A DNA stretch of 64,000 bases from Variovorax sp. OK212 (GCF_900112425.1 NZ_FOLP01000005.1:186001-250000); one strand, 5' to 3'; counted from the first letter of the stretch, positions 1 through 10,177 are shown. A program made the numbers and translations. The notes: generated by a model not told the origin, from the sequence alone.

Positions 1-1857
1 CTGCCCATCGGCGAGCTGAAGAACTTCCGCCAGCTGCACAGCAAGACCGCTGGCCACCCCGAGATCGACGTCACCCCCGGCGTCGAGACCACCACCGGCC
101 CGCTGGGCCAGGGCATCACCAATGCCGTTGGCTTCGCGCTGGCCGAGAAGCTGCTGGCCGCCGAGTTCAACCGCAAGGACCACGCCGTGGTCGACCATCA
201 CACCTACGCCTTCCTGGGCGACGGTTGCATGATGGAAGGCATCAGCCACGAAGCCTGCGCGCTGGCCGGCGCCTGGCACCTGAACAAGCTCATCGCCCTG
301 TACGACGACAACGGCATCAGCATCGACGGCCAGGTCAAGCCCTGGTACATCGACAACGTGGCCGAACGCTTCCACGCCTATGGCTGGCACGTGATCGGCC
401 CGATCGACGGCAACGACGCCGCCGCGGTGTCCGCGGCCATCGCCAAGGCAAAGCAGTCGACCGACAAGCCCACGCTGATCAACTGCAAGACCGTCATCGG
501 CAAGGGCAGCCCGAACCGCGCCGGCACCGCCAAGGCCCACGGCGAAGCCCTGGGCGCCGAGGAAATCAAGCTCACGCGCGACGCCATCGACTGGCACTTC
601 CCGCCCTTCGAGATCCCGGCCGAGGTGTATGCCGACTGGAACCACAAGGACGCCGGCGCCAAGACCGAAGCCGAGTGGAACGAGAAGTTCGCCGCCTACG
701 CCGTCGCCTACCCCGAGCTGGCCGCCGACTTCACGCGCCGCATGAAGGGCGAGCTGCCCAAGAACTTCCACCAGGTCGCGTTCGACACCGTGGTCGCCGC
801 CCACACCAAGGCCGAGACCGTGGCCAGCCGCAAGGCCAGCCAGCTCGCGCTGGAAGCCTTCACCGCCGCACTGCCCGAAATGCTCGGCGGCAGCGCCGAC
901 CTGACCGGTTCGAACCTCACCAACACCAAGAGCACCCCGGCGTTGCGTTTCGACGCCAAGGGTCACGTGGTCATGACCATGCCCGCGGTGGAAGCCAAGC
1001 AAGGCGCCGAAGACGAGGCAGCGCCCGCCGCACCCCTCGAGGCACCGCACGGCACCATCGGGCGCCACATCAACTACGGCGTGCGCGAGTTCGGCATGGC
1101 GGCCATCATGAACGGCGTGGCGCTGCATGGCGGCTACATCCCCTACGGCGGCACCTTCCTCACCTTCAGCGACTACAGCCGCAACGCCATCCGCATGGCC
1201 GCGCTGATGAAGCGCCGCGTGATCCACGTGTTCACGCACGACTCCATCGGCCTGGGCGAAGACGGCCCGACGCACCAGTCGATCGAGCACGCCGCCTCGC
1301 TGCGCCTGATTCCCAACCTGGACGTCTGGCGTCCGGGCGACACGGCCGAAACCGCCGTGGCCTGGGCCGTGGCGCTGCAGAACCAGTCGCGCCCGACCGC
1401 GCTGCTGCTGAGCCGCCAGAACATCGCCTACGCACCCAAGAGCGAACTCGGCGACATCAGCCGCGGCGCCTACGTGCTGTCCGAGCCGGAGGCCGTGGGC
1501 CTGAAGAGCAAGAAGACGGCCGCCGTCATCATCGCCACCGGTTCCGAAGTGCAGCTCGCACTGGCCGCGCAGAAGCTGCTGGCCGAGAAGAAGATCGCCG
1601 TGCGCGTGGTGTCGATGCCCTCGACCACCACCTTCGACCGCCAGGACCTGGCCTACAAGAAGGCCGTGCTGCCGAAGAAGCTGCCGCGCATCGCCGTGGA
1701 AATGGGCTGCACGGGCGGCTGGTGGAAGTACGGCTGCGCCGCCGTCGTGGGCATCGACACGTACGGCGAGTCGGCCCCCGCGCCGGAGCTGTTCAAGTAC
1801 TTCGGGTTCACGGCGGAGAACGTGGCCGCCACGGTGGAAGCCGCACTGCGCGACTGA
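1..1857 (+). CDS. tkt: Transketolase, 5'-truncated by window edge
   Basis: This gene encodes transketolase, the thiamine-diphosphate enzyme that moves two-carbon units between sugar phosphates in the pentose phosphate or Calvin pathway in the cytoplasm. The reading frame is open from the first base, so the start lies upstream; 618 residues are visible of an expected 670-680. The GDG...N thiamine-diphosphate motif is visible (FLGDGCMMEG followed by LYDDNGISIDG), as is the pyrimidine-binding region around NYGVREFGM. The C-terminal domain is intact and ends 63 bp before gap, in the same direction, so the two are probably co-transcribed. A short acidic Ala/Pro-rich insertion near base 1000 (KQGAEDEAAPAAP) sits before the pyrimidine domain. 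The assignment is secure. Confidence 0.97.
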   Translation: MPIGELKNFRQLHSKTAGHPEIDVTPGVETTTGPLGQGITNAVGFALAEKLLAAEFNRKDHAVVDHHTYAFLGDGCMMEGISHEACALAGAWHLNKLIALYDDNGISIDGQVKPWYIDNVAERFHAYGWHVIGPIDGNDAAAVSAAIAKAKQSTDKPTLINCKTVIGKGSPNRAGTAKAHGEALGAEEIKLTRDAIDWHFPPFEIPAEVYADWNHKDAGAKTEAEWNEKFAAYAVAYPELAADFTRRMKGELPKNFHQVAFDTVVAAHTKAETVASRKASQLALEAFTAALPEMLGGSADLTGSNLTNTKSTPALRFDAKGHVVMTMPAVEAKQGAEDEAAPAAPLEAPHGTIGRHINYGVREFGMAAIMNGVALHGGYIPYGGTFLTFSDYSRNAIRMAALMKRRVIHVFTHDSIGLGEDGPTHQSIEHAASLRLIPNLDVWRPGDTAETAVAWAVALQNQSRPTALLLSRQNIAYAPKSELGDISRGAYVLSEPEAVGLKSKKTAAVIIATGSEVQLALAAQKLLAEKKIAVRVVSMPSTTTFDRQDLAYKKAVLPKKLPRIAVEMGCTGGWWKYGCAAVVGIDTYGESAPAPELFKYFGFTAENVAATVEAALRD

Positions 1858-2922
<1,065 letters not shown>

Positions 2923-2943
2923 GACTTCGCGGCTTCAATGAAC

Positions 2944-2967
2944 AACGCGCCCGAGGGCGCGTTTTTT
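2944..2967 (+). terminator. Intrinsic terminator after gap
   Basis: A GC-rich stem (ACGCGCCC pairing with GGCGCGTT around a GAG loop) is followed by a run of six T. It begins about 20 bp after the gap stop codon and lies before the convergent hypothetical gene that ends at 2993. Confidence 0.9.
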
Positions 2968-2992
2968 CATGGTGCCGATGGAAGCTGCGGCA

Positions 2993-3583
2993 CTAGCCTG
3001 GCGTTCGTTGCGTTTCGTACCATCCGAAAAAGCCGCGCAGGCCCTCTGCGTCGCAGGCGCCGGGGCCTGCCCATTTCAGGCGCTCCTTCAACTTCTCATC
3101 GTGACTGGCATTGGGCACGACCATGCAGGCCCCTTCCTGCAACCGGAACCCATTGCCGAGCAGCCATGCCACGGACAGCTTCAGCGATTCCAGGTGCGGC
3201 CCCCAGTACAGCTGGGCAAGGAGCCATGCTTCCGTGTTGTCGGCCATGCCGTACTCCAGCGCGGCATCGTCGAGGGCGCGTTTGAACTCTGCCCAATCCA
3301 TCGGGGATGGCCCTTCGTGAAAGACCCCCGCACCCGGCGCATCAATGGGATGCGCGACCGATGCGTGCAGCGAGGCGACGAATGACGGCTCGAGAGAAAC
3401 TGTGCCTTCCCTTGCCGATGCCACAACGCTGCGCCATCCGCACCGAATGGCGGCCTCGAGCGCATCCACCGATGTGGTGACTGGCCCCCAGTTGCAGAAC
3501 GCCAGCTCCATGCGGGCCAGTTCCCGCGCAAGCTCCGGTGCGCGGCGTTCGGCGTCCTCCCAGAGCATCGTGGTCTTTTGCAT
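2993..3583 (-). CDS. Hypothetical protein, 196 aa
   Basis: I do not recognise this protein. It is 196 residues long, soluble and rich in Trp and Ala, with no signal peptide or membrane segment. The sequence reads as mostly helical. Codon use is like its neighbours, with strong GC at third positions, and the other frames contain only short shadows, which supports a real gene. It converges on gap and is separated from it by the gap terminator. Its start is 33 bp from the stop codon of the lipoprotein gene upstream on the same strand, so it may be the last gene of a three-gene minus-strand group. Confidence 0.7.
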   Translation of the reverse strand: MQKTTMLWEDAERRAPELARELARMELAFCNWGPVTTSVDALEAAIRCGWRSVVASAREGTVSLEPSFVASLHASVAHPIDAPGAGVFHEGPSPMDWAEFKRALDDAALEYGMADNTEAWLLAQLYWGPHLESLKLSVAWLLGNGFRLQEGACMVVPNASHDEKLKERLKWAGPGACDAEGLRGFFGWYETQRTPG

Positions 3584-3615
3584 CGACCCGGATTGTCCGC
3601 CGAGTACCTGAACGC

Positions 3616-4218
3616 TCAGCGCAACTTCTCATCCCTGCGGATCTCGCCGCTCAACTGCGACGTCAACCGCGTCGCGGCCCTTCGCGCTGCGAGCCCGAAG
3701 TCGCCCTTGAACTCGCCGAACTCCGCCGTGCCGTTGCCCGCCGCGCGCACGCGCGTGACCTCGGCGCCCGCGGCATCGGTCACCACGCACGACACCTCGG
3801 CTGTGAACGAAGTCGGCGGCCAGCTGATCCATGACGAGGAGCTCGACTCGGTCCTGATGCGCGGCGCGAACACCAGCGACACGCCCGCCGTCTCGTTCGC
3901 CTTCGCGTCGCCCGCGGTGCGCAGCACGACCACGTCGCGGTACACCGCGCGCAGCGCATCGCGGATCGACTTTTCGAGGTCGCGGTACGGGTAGTAGCTC
4001 ACGCGGTCGCCGCTGCCGCCAGGCGTGACGACCTCCAGGTCGCGGTCGGCGTCGGTCATCACGTAGGCGACCTTCTTCGGCACGAGGTGCGCCTGCGAAC
4101 GCGGCGGCGCGGTCTCGGTGATCATGGTGATCGGGTGCACGCAGCCTGCAAGCAGCAGCGTTGCAGCGGCGACGGCCGCACCACGCCGGACCGCGGTCAT
4201 CGGAAGATTGAACTGCAT
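3616..4218 (-). CDS. Putative lipoprotein, 200 aa
   Basis: The N-terminus is a lipoprotein signal peptide: Arg pair, hydrophobic stretch and lipobox LLAGC, with Cys near residue 26. The mature part (about 175 residues) has the look of a small periplasmic alpha/beta domain, with a Ser-rich turn (TESSSSSWISW) followed by beta-strand-like segments. The start is supported by AGGAGG eight bases upstream of the ATG. It lies 24 bp from the stop of the next lipoprotein gene in the same direction, so the pair is probably co-expressed and may form one envelope assembly. No specific function can be assigned. Confidence 0.8.
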   Translation of the reverse strand: MQFNLPMTAVRRGAAVAAATLLLAGCVHPITMITETAPPRSQAHLVPKKVAYVMTDADRDLEVVTPGGSGDRVSYYPYRDLEKSIRDALRAVYRDVVVLRTAGDAKANETAGVSLVFAPRIRTESSSSSWISWPPTSFTAEVSCVVTDAAGAEVTRVRAAGNGTAEFGEFKGDFGLAARRAATRLTSQLSGEIRRDEKLR

Positions 4219-4242
4219 CGAAGCGCCTCCTGGCCTGTCGGG

Positions 4243-4881
4243 TCAACGGCCGATGGCGGCCATGAACTGCGGATCGGCATACACCTTGCGCAGCAGCGCA
4301 CGCACGAGGCGCGGGTATGCGGCCTGGCCGGCCGGCACGGCGACGATGTTGGCGTAGCTCGAATCGAAGGCGGTCTCGGCGCGGTAGGTCTTGCGCAGGC
4401 GCTGCGCGTTGTCGCGCGTGACGGTGACCTCGACGTCCATGCGGCCCGTGCCGTTGATCACGCCCAGGTCGATGTCGTTCACGAGGATGCGCGCCGCGAT
4501 GCGCGTGGGCGCCTTGGGGTCGTAGACGGAAATTTCGCTGAGGTCGCGCATCAGCGCGTCCTGCAGGTACTGCGCGAAGCTGCCGCTGGGCGACAGCAAC
4601 TTCGCACGGCGCAGCTGCACGGTGTTGACCGGTTCTTCGGGGTCGGTGGGCTGTGCCTTGGCGAGGGCCACCATGCCGGGGCGCGCGGCCTCGAGCCGGT
4701 CGAGCGCTTCGTAGTCGGCCGCGTAGGGCGGTGCCAGCAGCGGCGCGCAGCCAGCGGCCAGAACGGCGGCAGCCAGTGCGCCGGACACGGGCAGAGCGCG
4801 ACAAAGCCAGCCCGAATGCAAGCGCAAGAGCGGGTGCAACCGCAAGCGCAAACGCAAATCTTGCGAACGAAAGATCGCCAT
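4243..4881 (-). CDS. Putative lipoprotein, 212 aa
   Basis: The reading frame could begin at 4968, but the ATG at 4881 has GGAGAGAGGGGAC just upstream and gives a conventional lipoprotein: an Arg/Leu-rich N-region, a hydrophobic core and the lipobox VLAAGC. The N-region is unusually long and Arg-rich (LRLRLRLHPLLRLH) before the hydrophobic core. The mature domain contains alternating strands and ends in AAIGR. It is the first gene of the lipoprotein pair. It may be an outer-membrane anchored stress or assembly factor, but that is only inference from location. Confidence 0.78.
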   Translation of the reverse strand: MAIFRSQDLRLRLRLHPLLRLHSGWLCRALPVSGALAAAVLAAGCAPLLAPPYAADYEALDRLEAARPGMVALAKAQPTDPEEPVNTVQLRRAKLLSPSGSFAQYLQDALMRDLSEISVYDPKAPTRIAARILVNDIDLGVINGTGRMDVEVTVTRDNAQRLRKTYRAETAFDSSYANIVAVPAGQAAYPRLVRALLRKVYADPQFMAAIGR

Positions 4882-5048
4882 GTCTTCAGTCCCCTCTCTC
4901 CACGAGGCCCCGGATTGCATGCATGGTGCATCGGTGGCGCGTGCTCCCGGCGCGAAGGTAGCACGCATCGCGCCGCGCGCGAAGCCGGGCTTGCGCGCGT
5001 GTTCGCTCGGCGCTGTATCTCAGCGCTTCAGCGCTTCAGCGCGCCGGC

Positions 5049-5357
5049 TCAGACCGGTTCGAGCACGTGGATCAGCTTGCTCTCGACGAATTCCTTGGTC
5101 TTCGCGCCGTGCGCCGCCATGTGCGGTGCCACGGCGTGTGCCTGCAGGTGCGCCAGCGTTTCCCACTTCTCGATCACGACGAAGGTCTCGGGGCCGAAGC
5201 TGGCCTTCGACGGGGGGATGCCTTGCGCATCGACCGTGGCGCCGTACTCGATGCAGCCGGCTTCGGCCAGCACGGCCGCGCGGTTCTCGGCGAAAGCCTC
5301 GAGCAGTCTGGCGCGTTGGCCGGGCTTGGCGGTGATGACGGCGACGACGTGAATCAT
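5049..5357 (-). CDS. ABM-fold putative quinol monooxygenase (YgiN-like)
   Basis: This 102-residue protein matches the antibiotic biosynthesis monooxygenase (ABM) family: a single ferredoxin-like domain with the typical opening MIHVVAVITAKPGQ, a central ...GCIEYGA... strand and the later VVIEKWETLAHLQAH motif. Members such as YgiN oxidise quinols or small aromatic compounds without a cofactor, as dimers. The length is standard. It stands alone, divergent from the NRAMP transporter gene, with about 110 bp between the two starts. The substrate cannot be read from the sequence. Confidence 0.85.
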   Translation of the reverse strand: MIHVVAVITAKPGQRARLLEAFAENRAAVLAEAGCIEYGATVDAQGIPPSKASFGPETFVVIEKWETLAHLQAHAVAPHMAAHGAKTKEFVESKLIHVLEPV

Positions 5358-5433
5358 TTGAAAGAGTCTCCAGTGGTTGATGGGTGCGACGCCAGAGCCT
5401 AAGAGATTCGGGCCCGCCGCGCCGGTCCGGTCG

Positions 5434-5463
5434 GCGACAACACCACGGACTTGTCCCTATCAT
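5434..5463 (+). promoter_or_regulatory. Possible promoter of the NRAMP gene
   Basis: A TATCAT hexamer at 5458-5463 lies 18 bp after GCGACA (4 of 6 bases of a -35 consensus). Its expected start point falls at or one base before the ATG at 5471, and no ribosome-binding site is seen before that ATG. This would give a leaderless message if correct. Confidence 0.35.
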
Positions 5464-5470
5464 CGCGCGC

Positions 5471-6796
5471 ATGTTCTTCCCGCTGCCCCGCACGGCCACC
5501 GCGCCCTTCTGCCCGTCCGAGGTGAAGGGCAGCGTCGCCATCGCGCAAGACCTGCCCTTCTTCAAGAAGCTGATGCGCTACGCCGGCCCCGGCCTGCTGG
5601 TGTCGGTGGGCTACATGGACCCGGGCAACTGGGCGACCGACATCGAGGCCGGCTCGCGCTTCGGCTACGGGCTGCTGTTCGTGGTGCTGCTCGCCAGCCT
5701 CGCGGCGATGCTGCTGCAGACGCTGTGCGTGCGCCTGGGCCTGGTCACGCAGAAGGACCTGGCGCGCGCCTGCCGCCAGCACTACTCGCCGCTGGTGAAC
5801 CGCCTGCTGTGGCTGGGCGCCGAGCTGGCCATCGTGGCCTGCGACCTGGCCGAGGTGCTGGGCAGCGCGCTGGCGTTGCACCTGCTGTTCGGCGTGTCGA
5901 TTCCGGTGGGCATCGGCATCACGGCCTTCGACACCCTGCTGGTGCTGGGCCTGCAGGGCGCGGGCTTCCGCCGCGTCGAGGCGATCGTGCTCGGGCTGGT
6001 GCTCACCATCGCGGGCTGCTTCGTGGTCGAGCTCGCGATGGCGCCGCCCAACTGGTTCGGCGTGGCGATGGGCTTCGCGCCGAGCCTGGAGCGGCTGCAC
6101 CAGCCGGGCGCGCTGTACCTGGCCATCGGCATCGTCGGCGCCACGGTGATGCCGCACAACCTGTACCTGCATTCGTCCATCGTGCAGACGCGCCTGGTGG
6201 CCGACACCGACGCGGCGCGCCGCGAGGCGGTGCGCTTCTGCACGCTCGACGCGTTGGTGTCGCTGTCGCTCGCGCTGCTGGTCAACGCGGCCATCATGGT
6301 GCTGGCGGCCAGCGCCTTCCACGCCACCGGCCACCGCGAAGTGGCCGAGATCGACGACGCCTACCGGCTGCTCGAACCCATCGTGGGCAGTGCCCTGGCG
6401 GCCACGCTGTTCGGCATCGCGCTGCTGGCCTCGGGGCAGAGTTCGACCTTCACCGGCACCATCGCGGGCCAGATCATCATGGAAGGCTTTCTCGACCTGA
6501 AGATCCCGTGCTGGCAGCGCCGCCTGATCACGCGCCTGCTGGCGCTGGGCCCGGCCTGGTTCGGCGTGTGGTGGTTCGGCGACGGCGGCGTGGGAAAGAT
6601 GCTGGTGCTCAGCCAGGTGGTGCTGAGCTTTCAGCTGCCGTTTGCGATGTGGCCGTTGATCCGCTTCACGAGCCGGCGCGACATGATGGGAGCGTTCGCC
6701 AACGGGCCTGTCATCAAGTCGCTGGCGTGGCTGCTGTTCGGCGTGATCAGCGCGGCCAACGTGTGGCTGGTGGCGTCGGTGCTCAGCGGCGGCTGA
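5471..6796 (+). CDS. mntH: NRAMP-family divalent metal (Mn2+/Fe2+) transporter
   Basis: This 441-residue inner-membrane protein is a proton-coupled NRAMP transporter that imports Mn2+ or other divalent metals. The two signature metal-binding motifs are present: DPGN in helix 1 (VGYMDPGNWATDIEAG) and the helix 6 MPHN motif (TVMPHNLYLHSS). About eleven hydrophobic segments can be counted. The frame can be extended to a GTG at 5384, but that extension is Arg-rich and unlike the family, so the ATG at 5471 is preferred even though no Shine-Dalgarno sequence precedes it. The end overlaps the convergent LysR gene by 14 bp. Confidence 0.93.
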   Translation: MFFPLPRTATAPFCPSEVKGSVAIAQDLPFFKKLMRYAGPGLLVSVGYMDPGNWATDIEAGSRFGYGLLFVVLLASLAAMLLQTLCVRLGLVTQKDLARACRQHYSPLVNRLLWLGAELAIVACDLAEVLGSALALHLLFGVSIPVGIGITAFDTLLVLGLQGAGFRRVEAIVLGLVLTIAGCFVVELAMAPPNWFGVAMGFAPSLERLHQPGALYLAIGIVGATVMPHNLYLHSSIVQTRLVADTDAARREAVRFCTLDALVSLSLALLVNAAIMVLAASAFHATGHREVAEIDDAYRLLEPIVGSALAATLFGIALLASGQSSTFTGTIAGQIIMEGFLDLKIPCWQRRLITRLLALGPAWFGVWWFGDGGVGKMLVLSQVVLSFQLPFAMWPLIRFTSRRDMMGAFANGPVIKSLAWLLFGVISAANVWLVASVLSGG

Positions 6797-7751
6797 GCGC
6801 CGATACGGGCTTGGGCTTGGGCTCGGCCTCGGCCTCGTCCTTGCCGAGCGCCTGCGCGATGAAGTCGACGAAGGCCCGCACGCGCGCCGACAGCTGGTGG
6901 CGCTGCGGGTACACCGCGTAGATGTCGGCGTCTGGCGTGCGGCAGTGGGCCAGCACCTGCACCAGCCGGCCGCTGCGCAGGTAGCGCGCAATGTCCCACT
7001 CGGCGCGCATCAGGATGCCGTGGCCGTCCAAGGCCCAGTTGACCGCGATCTCTCCGTCGTTGGTGCTCAGCGCGCCGCGCGTCTTCACGGCCTCGGTGCG
7101 CTGCGCCGCGCCGCGGCCCGTGCCCAGGCGCCACACGCCGTAGGCCTCGTCGCCCTGGCGGATGCCGATGCAGCGGTGGTGCGTGAGGTCGTTCGGCACC
7201 TTGGGCTGGCCGGCGCGCGCCAGATAGGCCGGCGAGGCGCACAGCAGGCGCCGGTTCGACGCGATGCGCCGCGCGATCACGCGCGCCTCGGGCGGCGCGC
7301 CGAAGCGGATGCAGACGTCGAAGGCGTCGTCGGTCAGCGGCGGCGGGTTCACCGACAGCTGCAGCTGCACTTCCACCTGCGGGTGCTTGCGCACGAATTT
7401 CGAGATCACCGGCGCCACGTGGCTGCGCCCGAAGCCCAGCGTGGCGTTCACGCGCAGCAGGCCCTGCGCCTCTGCCTTGGCGCCGCCCAGCAGCTGCGCC
7501 ATGTCGTCGATCTCGCCGAGGATGCGCCGCGCGCTGGCCACGTAGAGCTCGCCCTCGGGCGTGAGGCTCATGCGCCGCGTGGTGCGGTTCACCAGCGTGA
7601 CGCCCAGGCGAGTCTCCATCTGCGCGAGCCGCTTGCTCACGGCCGGCGTGCTGATGCCGAGTTCGCGCGCGGCGGCGCTCAGGCTGCCGCAGGCCGCGAG
7701 CGTGGAGAAGAAGCCGAGGTCGGCGGGCTGGACGGGGGAAACCATGGCCAC
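6783..7751 (-). CDS. LysR-family transcriptional regulator
   Basis: A 322-residue LysR-type regulator with the N-terminal winged helix-turn-helix (FFSTLAACGSLSAAARELGISTPAVSKRL, residues about 12-42, given here as separate motifs FFSTLAACGSLSAAA and ELGISTPAVSKRL) and a substrate-binding effector domain. The C-terminus carries a Lys/Glu/Pro tail. It is divergent from the tartrate-dehydrogenase-like gene at 7858, the classic arrangement for a LysR regulator that controls the neighbouring catabolic genes. It overlaps the 3' end of the NRAMP gene by 14 bp. The inducer is probably a C4 dicarboxylate such as tartrate or malate, by context only. Confidence 0.93.
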   Translation of the reverse strand: MAMVSPVQPADLGFFSTLAACGSLSAAARELGISTPAVSKRLAQMETRLGVTLVNRTTRRMSLTPEGELYVASARRILGEIDDMAQLLGGAKAEAQGLLRVNATLGFGRSHVAPVISKFVRKHPQVEVQLQLSVNPPPLTDDAFDVCIRFGAPPEARVIARRIASNRRLLCASPAYLARAGQPKVPNDLTHHRCIGIRQGDEAYGVWRLGTGRGAAQRTEAVKTRGALSTNDGEIAVNWALDGHGILMRAEWDIARYLRSGRLVQVLAHCRTPDADIYAVYPQRHQLSARVRAFVDFIAQALGKDEAEAEPKPKPVSALSRR

Positions 7752-7857
7752 CTCACTGTTGAATTGAAGTTAAGGATGGATTCACTTCCGGCATGAATCG
7801 TTCGTCGCATCGAATCCTACAGTGGCCCTTTCGCACAGCACATTCAAGAGGACATCG

Positions 7858-8949
7858 ATGAGCAGCTACAGCATTGCCACCATTCCCGGCGACGGCATCG
7901 GCAAGGAAGTGATCCCGGCGGGGCGCCAGGTGATGGAAGCGCTGGCCGCGGCCTCCGGCGGTGCCCTGCAGTTTTCGTTCGAAGATTTCGGCTGGGGCGG
8001 CGACTGGTACCGCGCGCACGGCGAGATGATGCCGGCCGACGGCCTGGACGCCCTGCGCAAGAAGGACGCCATTCTTTTCGGCTCCGCGGGCGACCCGCAC
8101 ATTCCCGACCACATCACGCTGTGGGGCCTGCGCCTGAAGATCTGCCAGGGCTTCGACCAGTACGCCAACGTGCGGCCCACGCGCATCCTGCCGGGCATCG
8201 ACGGCCCGCTCAAGCGCTGCGCGCCGGGCCAGCTCGACTGGGTGATCGTGCGCGAGAACTCCGAGGGCGAATACGCCGGCGTGGGCGGCCGCGTGCACCA
8301 GGGCCACCCGATCGAGGCCGCCACCGACGTGAGCATGATGACCCGCGCGGGCGTCGAACGCATCATGCGTTTCGCCTTCGCGCTGGCCCGTTCGCGGCCG
8401 CGCAAGCTGCTCACCGTGGTGACCAAGAGCAACGCGCAGCGCCACGCCATGGTGATGTGGGACGAGATCGCGCTGCAGATCTCCAAGGAGTTCCCCGACG
8501 TCACCTGGGACAAGGAACTGGTCGACGCCTGCACCGCGCGCATGGTCAACCGCCCGGCCACGCTCGACACTATCGTGGCCACCAACCTGCACGCCGACAT
8601 CCTCAGCGACCTTGCCGCCGCGCTGGCGGGCAGCCTGGGCATTGCACCCACCGGCAACATCGACCCCGAGCGCCGCTACCCGTCGATGTTCGAGCCCATC
8701 CACGGCTCGGCCTTCGACATCATGGGCAAGGGGCTGGCCAACCCGGTCGGCACCTTCTGGTCGGTGGTGATGCTGCTGGAGCACCTGGGCGAGGCCGAGG
8801 CCGCGCGCCGCGTGATGCAGGCGGTGGAGCACGTCACGGCCAACCCGTCGCTGCACACGCGCGACCTGGGCGGCCACGCCACGACCGAGCAGGTCACGCG
8901 CGCGGTGTGCGCGCACATTGCCGGCGAGCCCTTGCGGCTCGCGGCCTGA
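7858..8949 (+). CDS. ttuC: Tartrate dehydrogenase / D-malate dehydrogenase (decarboxylating)
   Basis: This 363-residue protein belongs to the isopropylmalate/isocitrate dehydrogenase family of NAD-dependent beta-decarboxylating enzymes. GDGIGKEV lies at the N-terminus, and the divalent-metal motif with ATNLHADILSDL and the NAD-loop region GSAFDIMGKG follow. The length and the LWGLRLKICQGFDQYANVRP region fit the tartrate dehydrogenase/decarboxylase (TtuC) branch better than LeuB. The ATG at 7858 has AAGAGGA upstream; an in-frame ATG at 7822 would add an atypical extension. The LysR divergent to it and the Bug protein downstream suggest uptake and oxidation of tartrate or D-malate. Confidence 0.88.
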   Translation: MSSYSIATIPGDGIGKEVIPAGRQVMEALAAASGGALQFSFEDFGWGGDWYRAHGEMMPADGLDALRKKDAILFGSAGDPHIPDHITLWGLRLKICQGFDQYANVRPTRILPGIDGPLKRCAPGQLDWVIVRENSEGEYAGVGGRVHQGHPIEAATDVSMMTRAGVERIMRFAFALARSRPRKLLTVVTKSNAQRHAMVMWDEIALQISKEFPDVTWDKELVDACTARMVNRPATLDTIVATNLHADILSDLAAALAGSLGIAPTGNIDPERRYPSMFEPIHGSAFDIMGKGLANPVGTFWSVVMLLEHLGEAEAARRVMQAVEHVTANPSLHTRDLGGHATTEQVTRAVCAHIAGEPLRLAA

Positions 8950-8992
8950 GCGATTCGAGCGATACGAGCGATACGAGCGATACGAGCGATTT
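8949..8992. repeat. 9-bp tandem repeat, about five copies
   Basis: Copies of AGCGATACG follow one another from the last base of the ttuC stop codon; the first copy has one change and the last has two. The block fills the first half of the 100-bp gap before the Bug gene. Confidence 0.85.
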
Positions 8993-9049
8993 CCACGGTA
9001 TCCGCGCGCCTCGATGCGCGCACCCAAACAACGAGCCGGAGACAAAACC

Positions 9050-10057
9050 ATGAACGCTTCTTCCTTGAACGCGCGCCGCCGGCGCACCGTGCTGCGGGCC
9101 GCGGCCCTCGCACTGGGGCTCGGCGCGACAGCGTTGGCCTTCGCGCAGCAGCCCACCGGCTGGCCCGCGCGGCCCATCAACCTGGTCGTGCCCTTCCCCG
9201 CCGGCGGCACCACCGACGTGCTGGCGCGCGCGCTGGCCGACAAGCTCTCGCAGTCGCTCGGCCAGCCCGTGGTGGTCGAGAGCCGGCCCGGTGCCGGCGC
9301 CACGCTCGGTGCCGACTACGTGGCCAAGGCCAAGCCCGACGGCTACACGCTGCTGATGGGCGCGGTGCACCACACCATCGCCACCAGCGTCTACAAGAAG
9401 CTGCCGTACGACTTCCAGAAAGACCTGGCGCCCGTCACCGTGGTGGCCATGGTGCCCAACGTGCTGGTGATCAACGCGGCCAACACGCCCGCGAAGACCG
9501 TGGCCGAGCTGGTGGCGCTGGCCAAGATATCGCCCGAGAAGCTGGCCTACGGCTCCAACGGCAACGGCACGGCGCAGCACCTGATCGGCACGCAGTTCCA
9601 GGCCAGCACCGGCACCAGGCTGCTGCACGTGCCCTACAAGGGCAGCGGCCCGCTCACCACCGACCTGCTCGGCGGGCAGGTGGCGATGTCCTTCGACACC
9701 ATCACGCCGGTGCTGCAGCACATCAAGAGCGGCAAGCTGCGCGCGCTGGCCGTGACCACGGCGCGCCGCTCGTCGGTGCTGCCCGACGTGCCCACGCTGG
9801 AAGAGGCGGGGCTCAAGGGCTTCGACATCGGCACCTGGTTCGGCGTGCTGGCGCCGGCGGCCACGCCGAAGGACATCGTCACGCGGCTGAACGCGGAGAT
9901 GGTGAAGATCATCCACTCGCCCGATTTCGCGCAGCGCATGCAGGCCATCGGCGCCGAGCCGCTGGGCGGCACGCAGGAAGAGATGGCGCGGCAGATCCGC
10001 GAGGAGACCGCCAAGTTCGCGAAGCTGGTGAAGGAAGGCGGCGTGGCGATCGACTAG
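9050..10057 (+). CDS. Bug/TctC-family tripartite tricarboxylate transporter solute-binding protein
   Basis: A 335-residue periplasmic binding protein of the Bug (Bordetella uptake gene) type. The N-terminus is a long Arg-rich, possibly Tat-like, signal peptide ending near LAFAQQ. The family signature LVVPFPAGGTTDVLAR follows directly, and later PDVPTLEEAG and the FGVLAPAATP motif are present. ATG 9050 is preceded by GGAGACAAAACC. No TctA or TctB membrane partner is nearby, so it must share a transporter encoded elsewhere or act in sensing. Co-orientation with ttuC suggests that it binds the same C4 hydroxy-acid. Confidence 0.93.
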   Translation: MNASSLNARRRRTVLRAAALALGLGATALAFAQQPTGWPARPINLVVPFPAGGTTDVLARALADKLSQSLGQPVVVESRPGAGATLGADYVAKAKPDGYTLLMGAVHHTIATSVYKKLPYDFQKDLAPVTVVAMVPNVLVINAANTPAKTVAELVALAKISPEKLAYGSNGNGTAQHLIGTQFQASTGTRLLHVPYKGSGPLTTDLLGGQVAMSFDTITPVLQHIKSGKLRALAVTTARRSSVLPDVPTLEEAGLKGFDIGTWFGVLAPAATPKDIVTRLNAEMVKIIHSPDFAQRMQAIGAEPLGGTQEEMARQIREETAKFAKLVKEGGVAID

Positions 10058-10177
10058 GGCCTGTTCACCCCTTGCCCGGACAGGCTCTCACCACCGGTTA
10101 CCGGTGTGCACACCTTGGCGCTGCGCGCGCGGCGCCAAGCCCATAGGATGGTGGTTCCACGACTCTGCGTCACCACC

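Noticed and set aside
5399..6991. A 530-codon minus-strand frame across the NRAMP gene
   Set aside because: The NRAMP motifs lie on the plus strand. The antisense product is low-complexity and rich in Arg, His and Gln.
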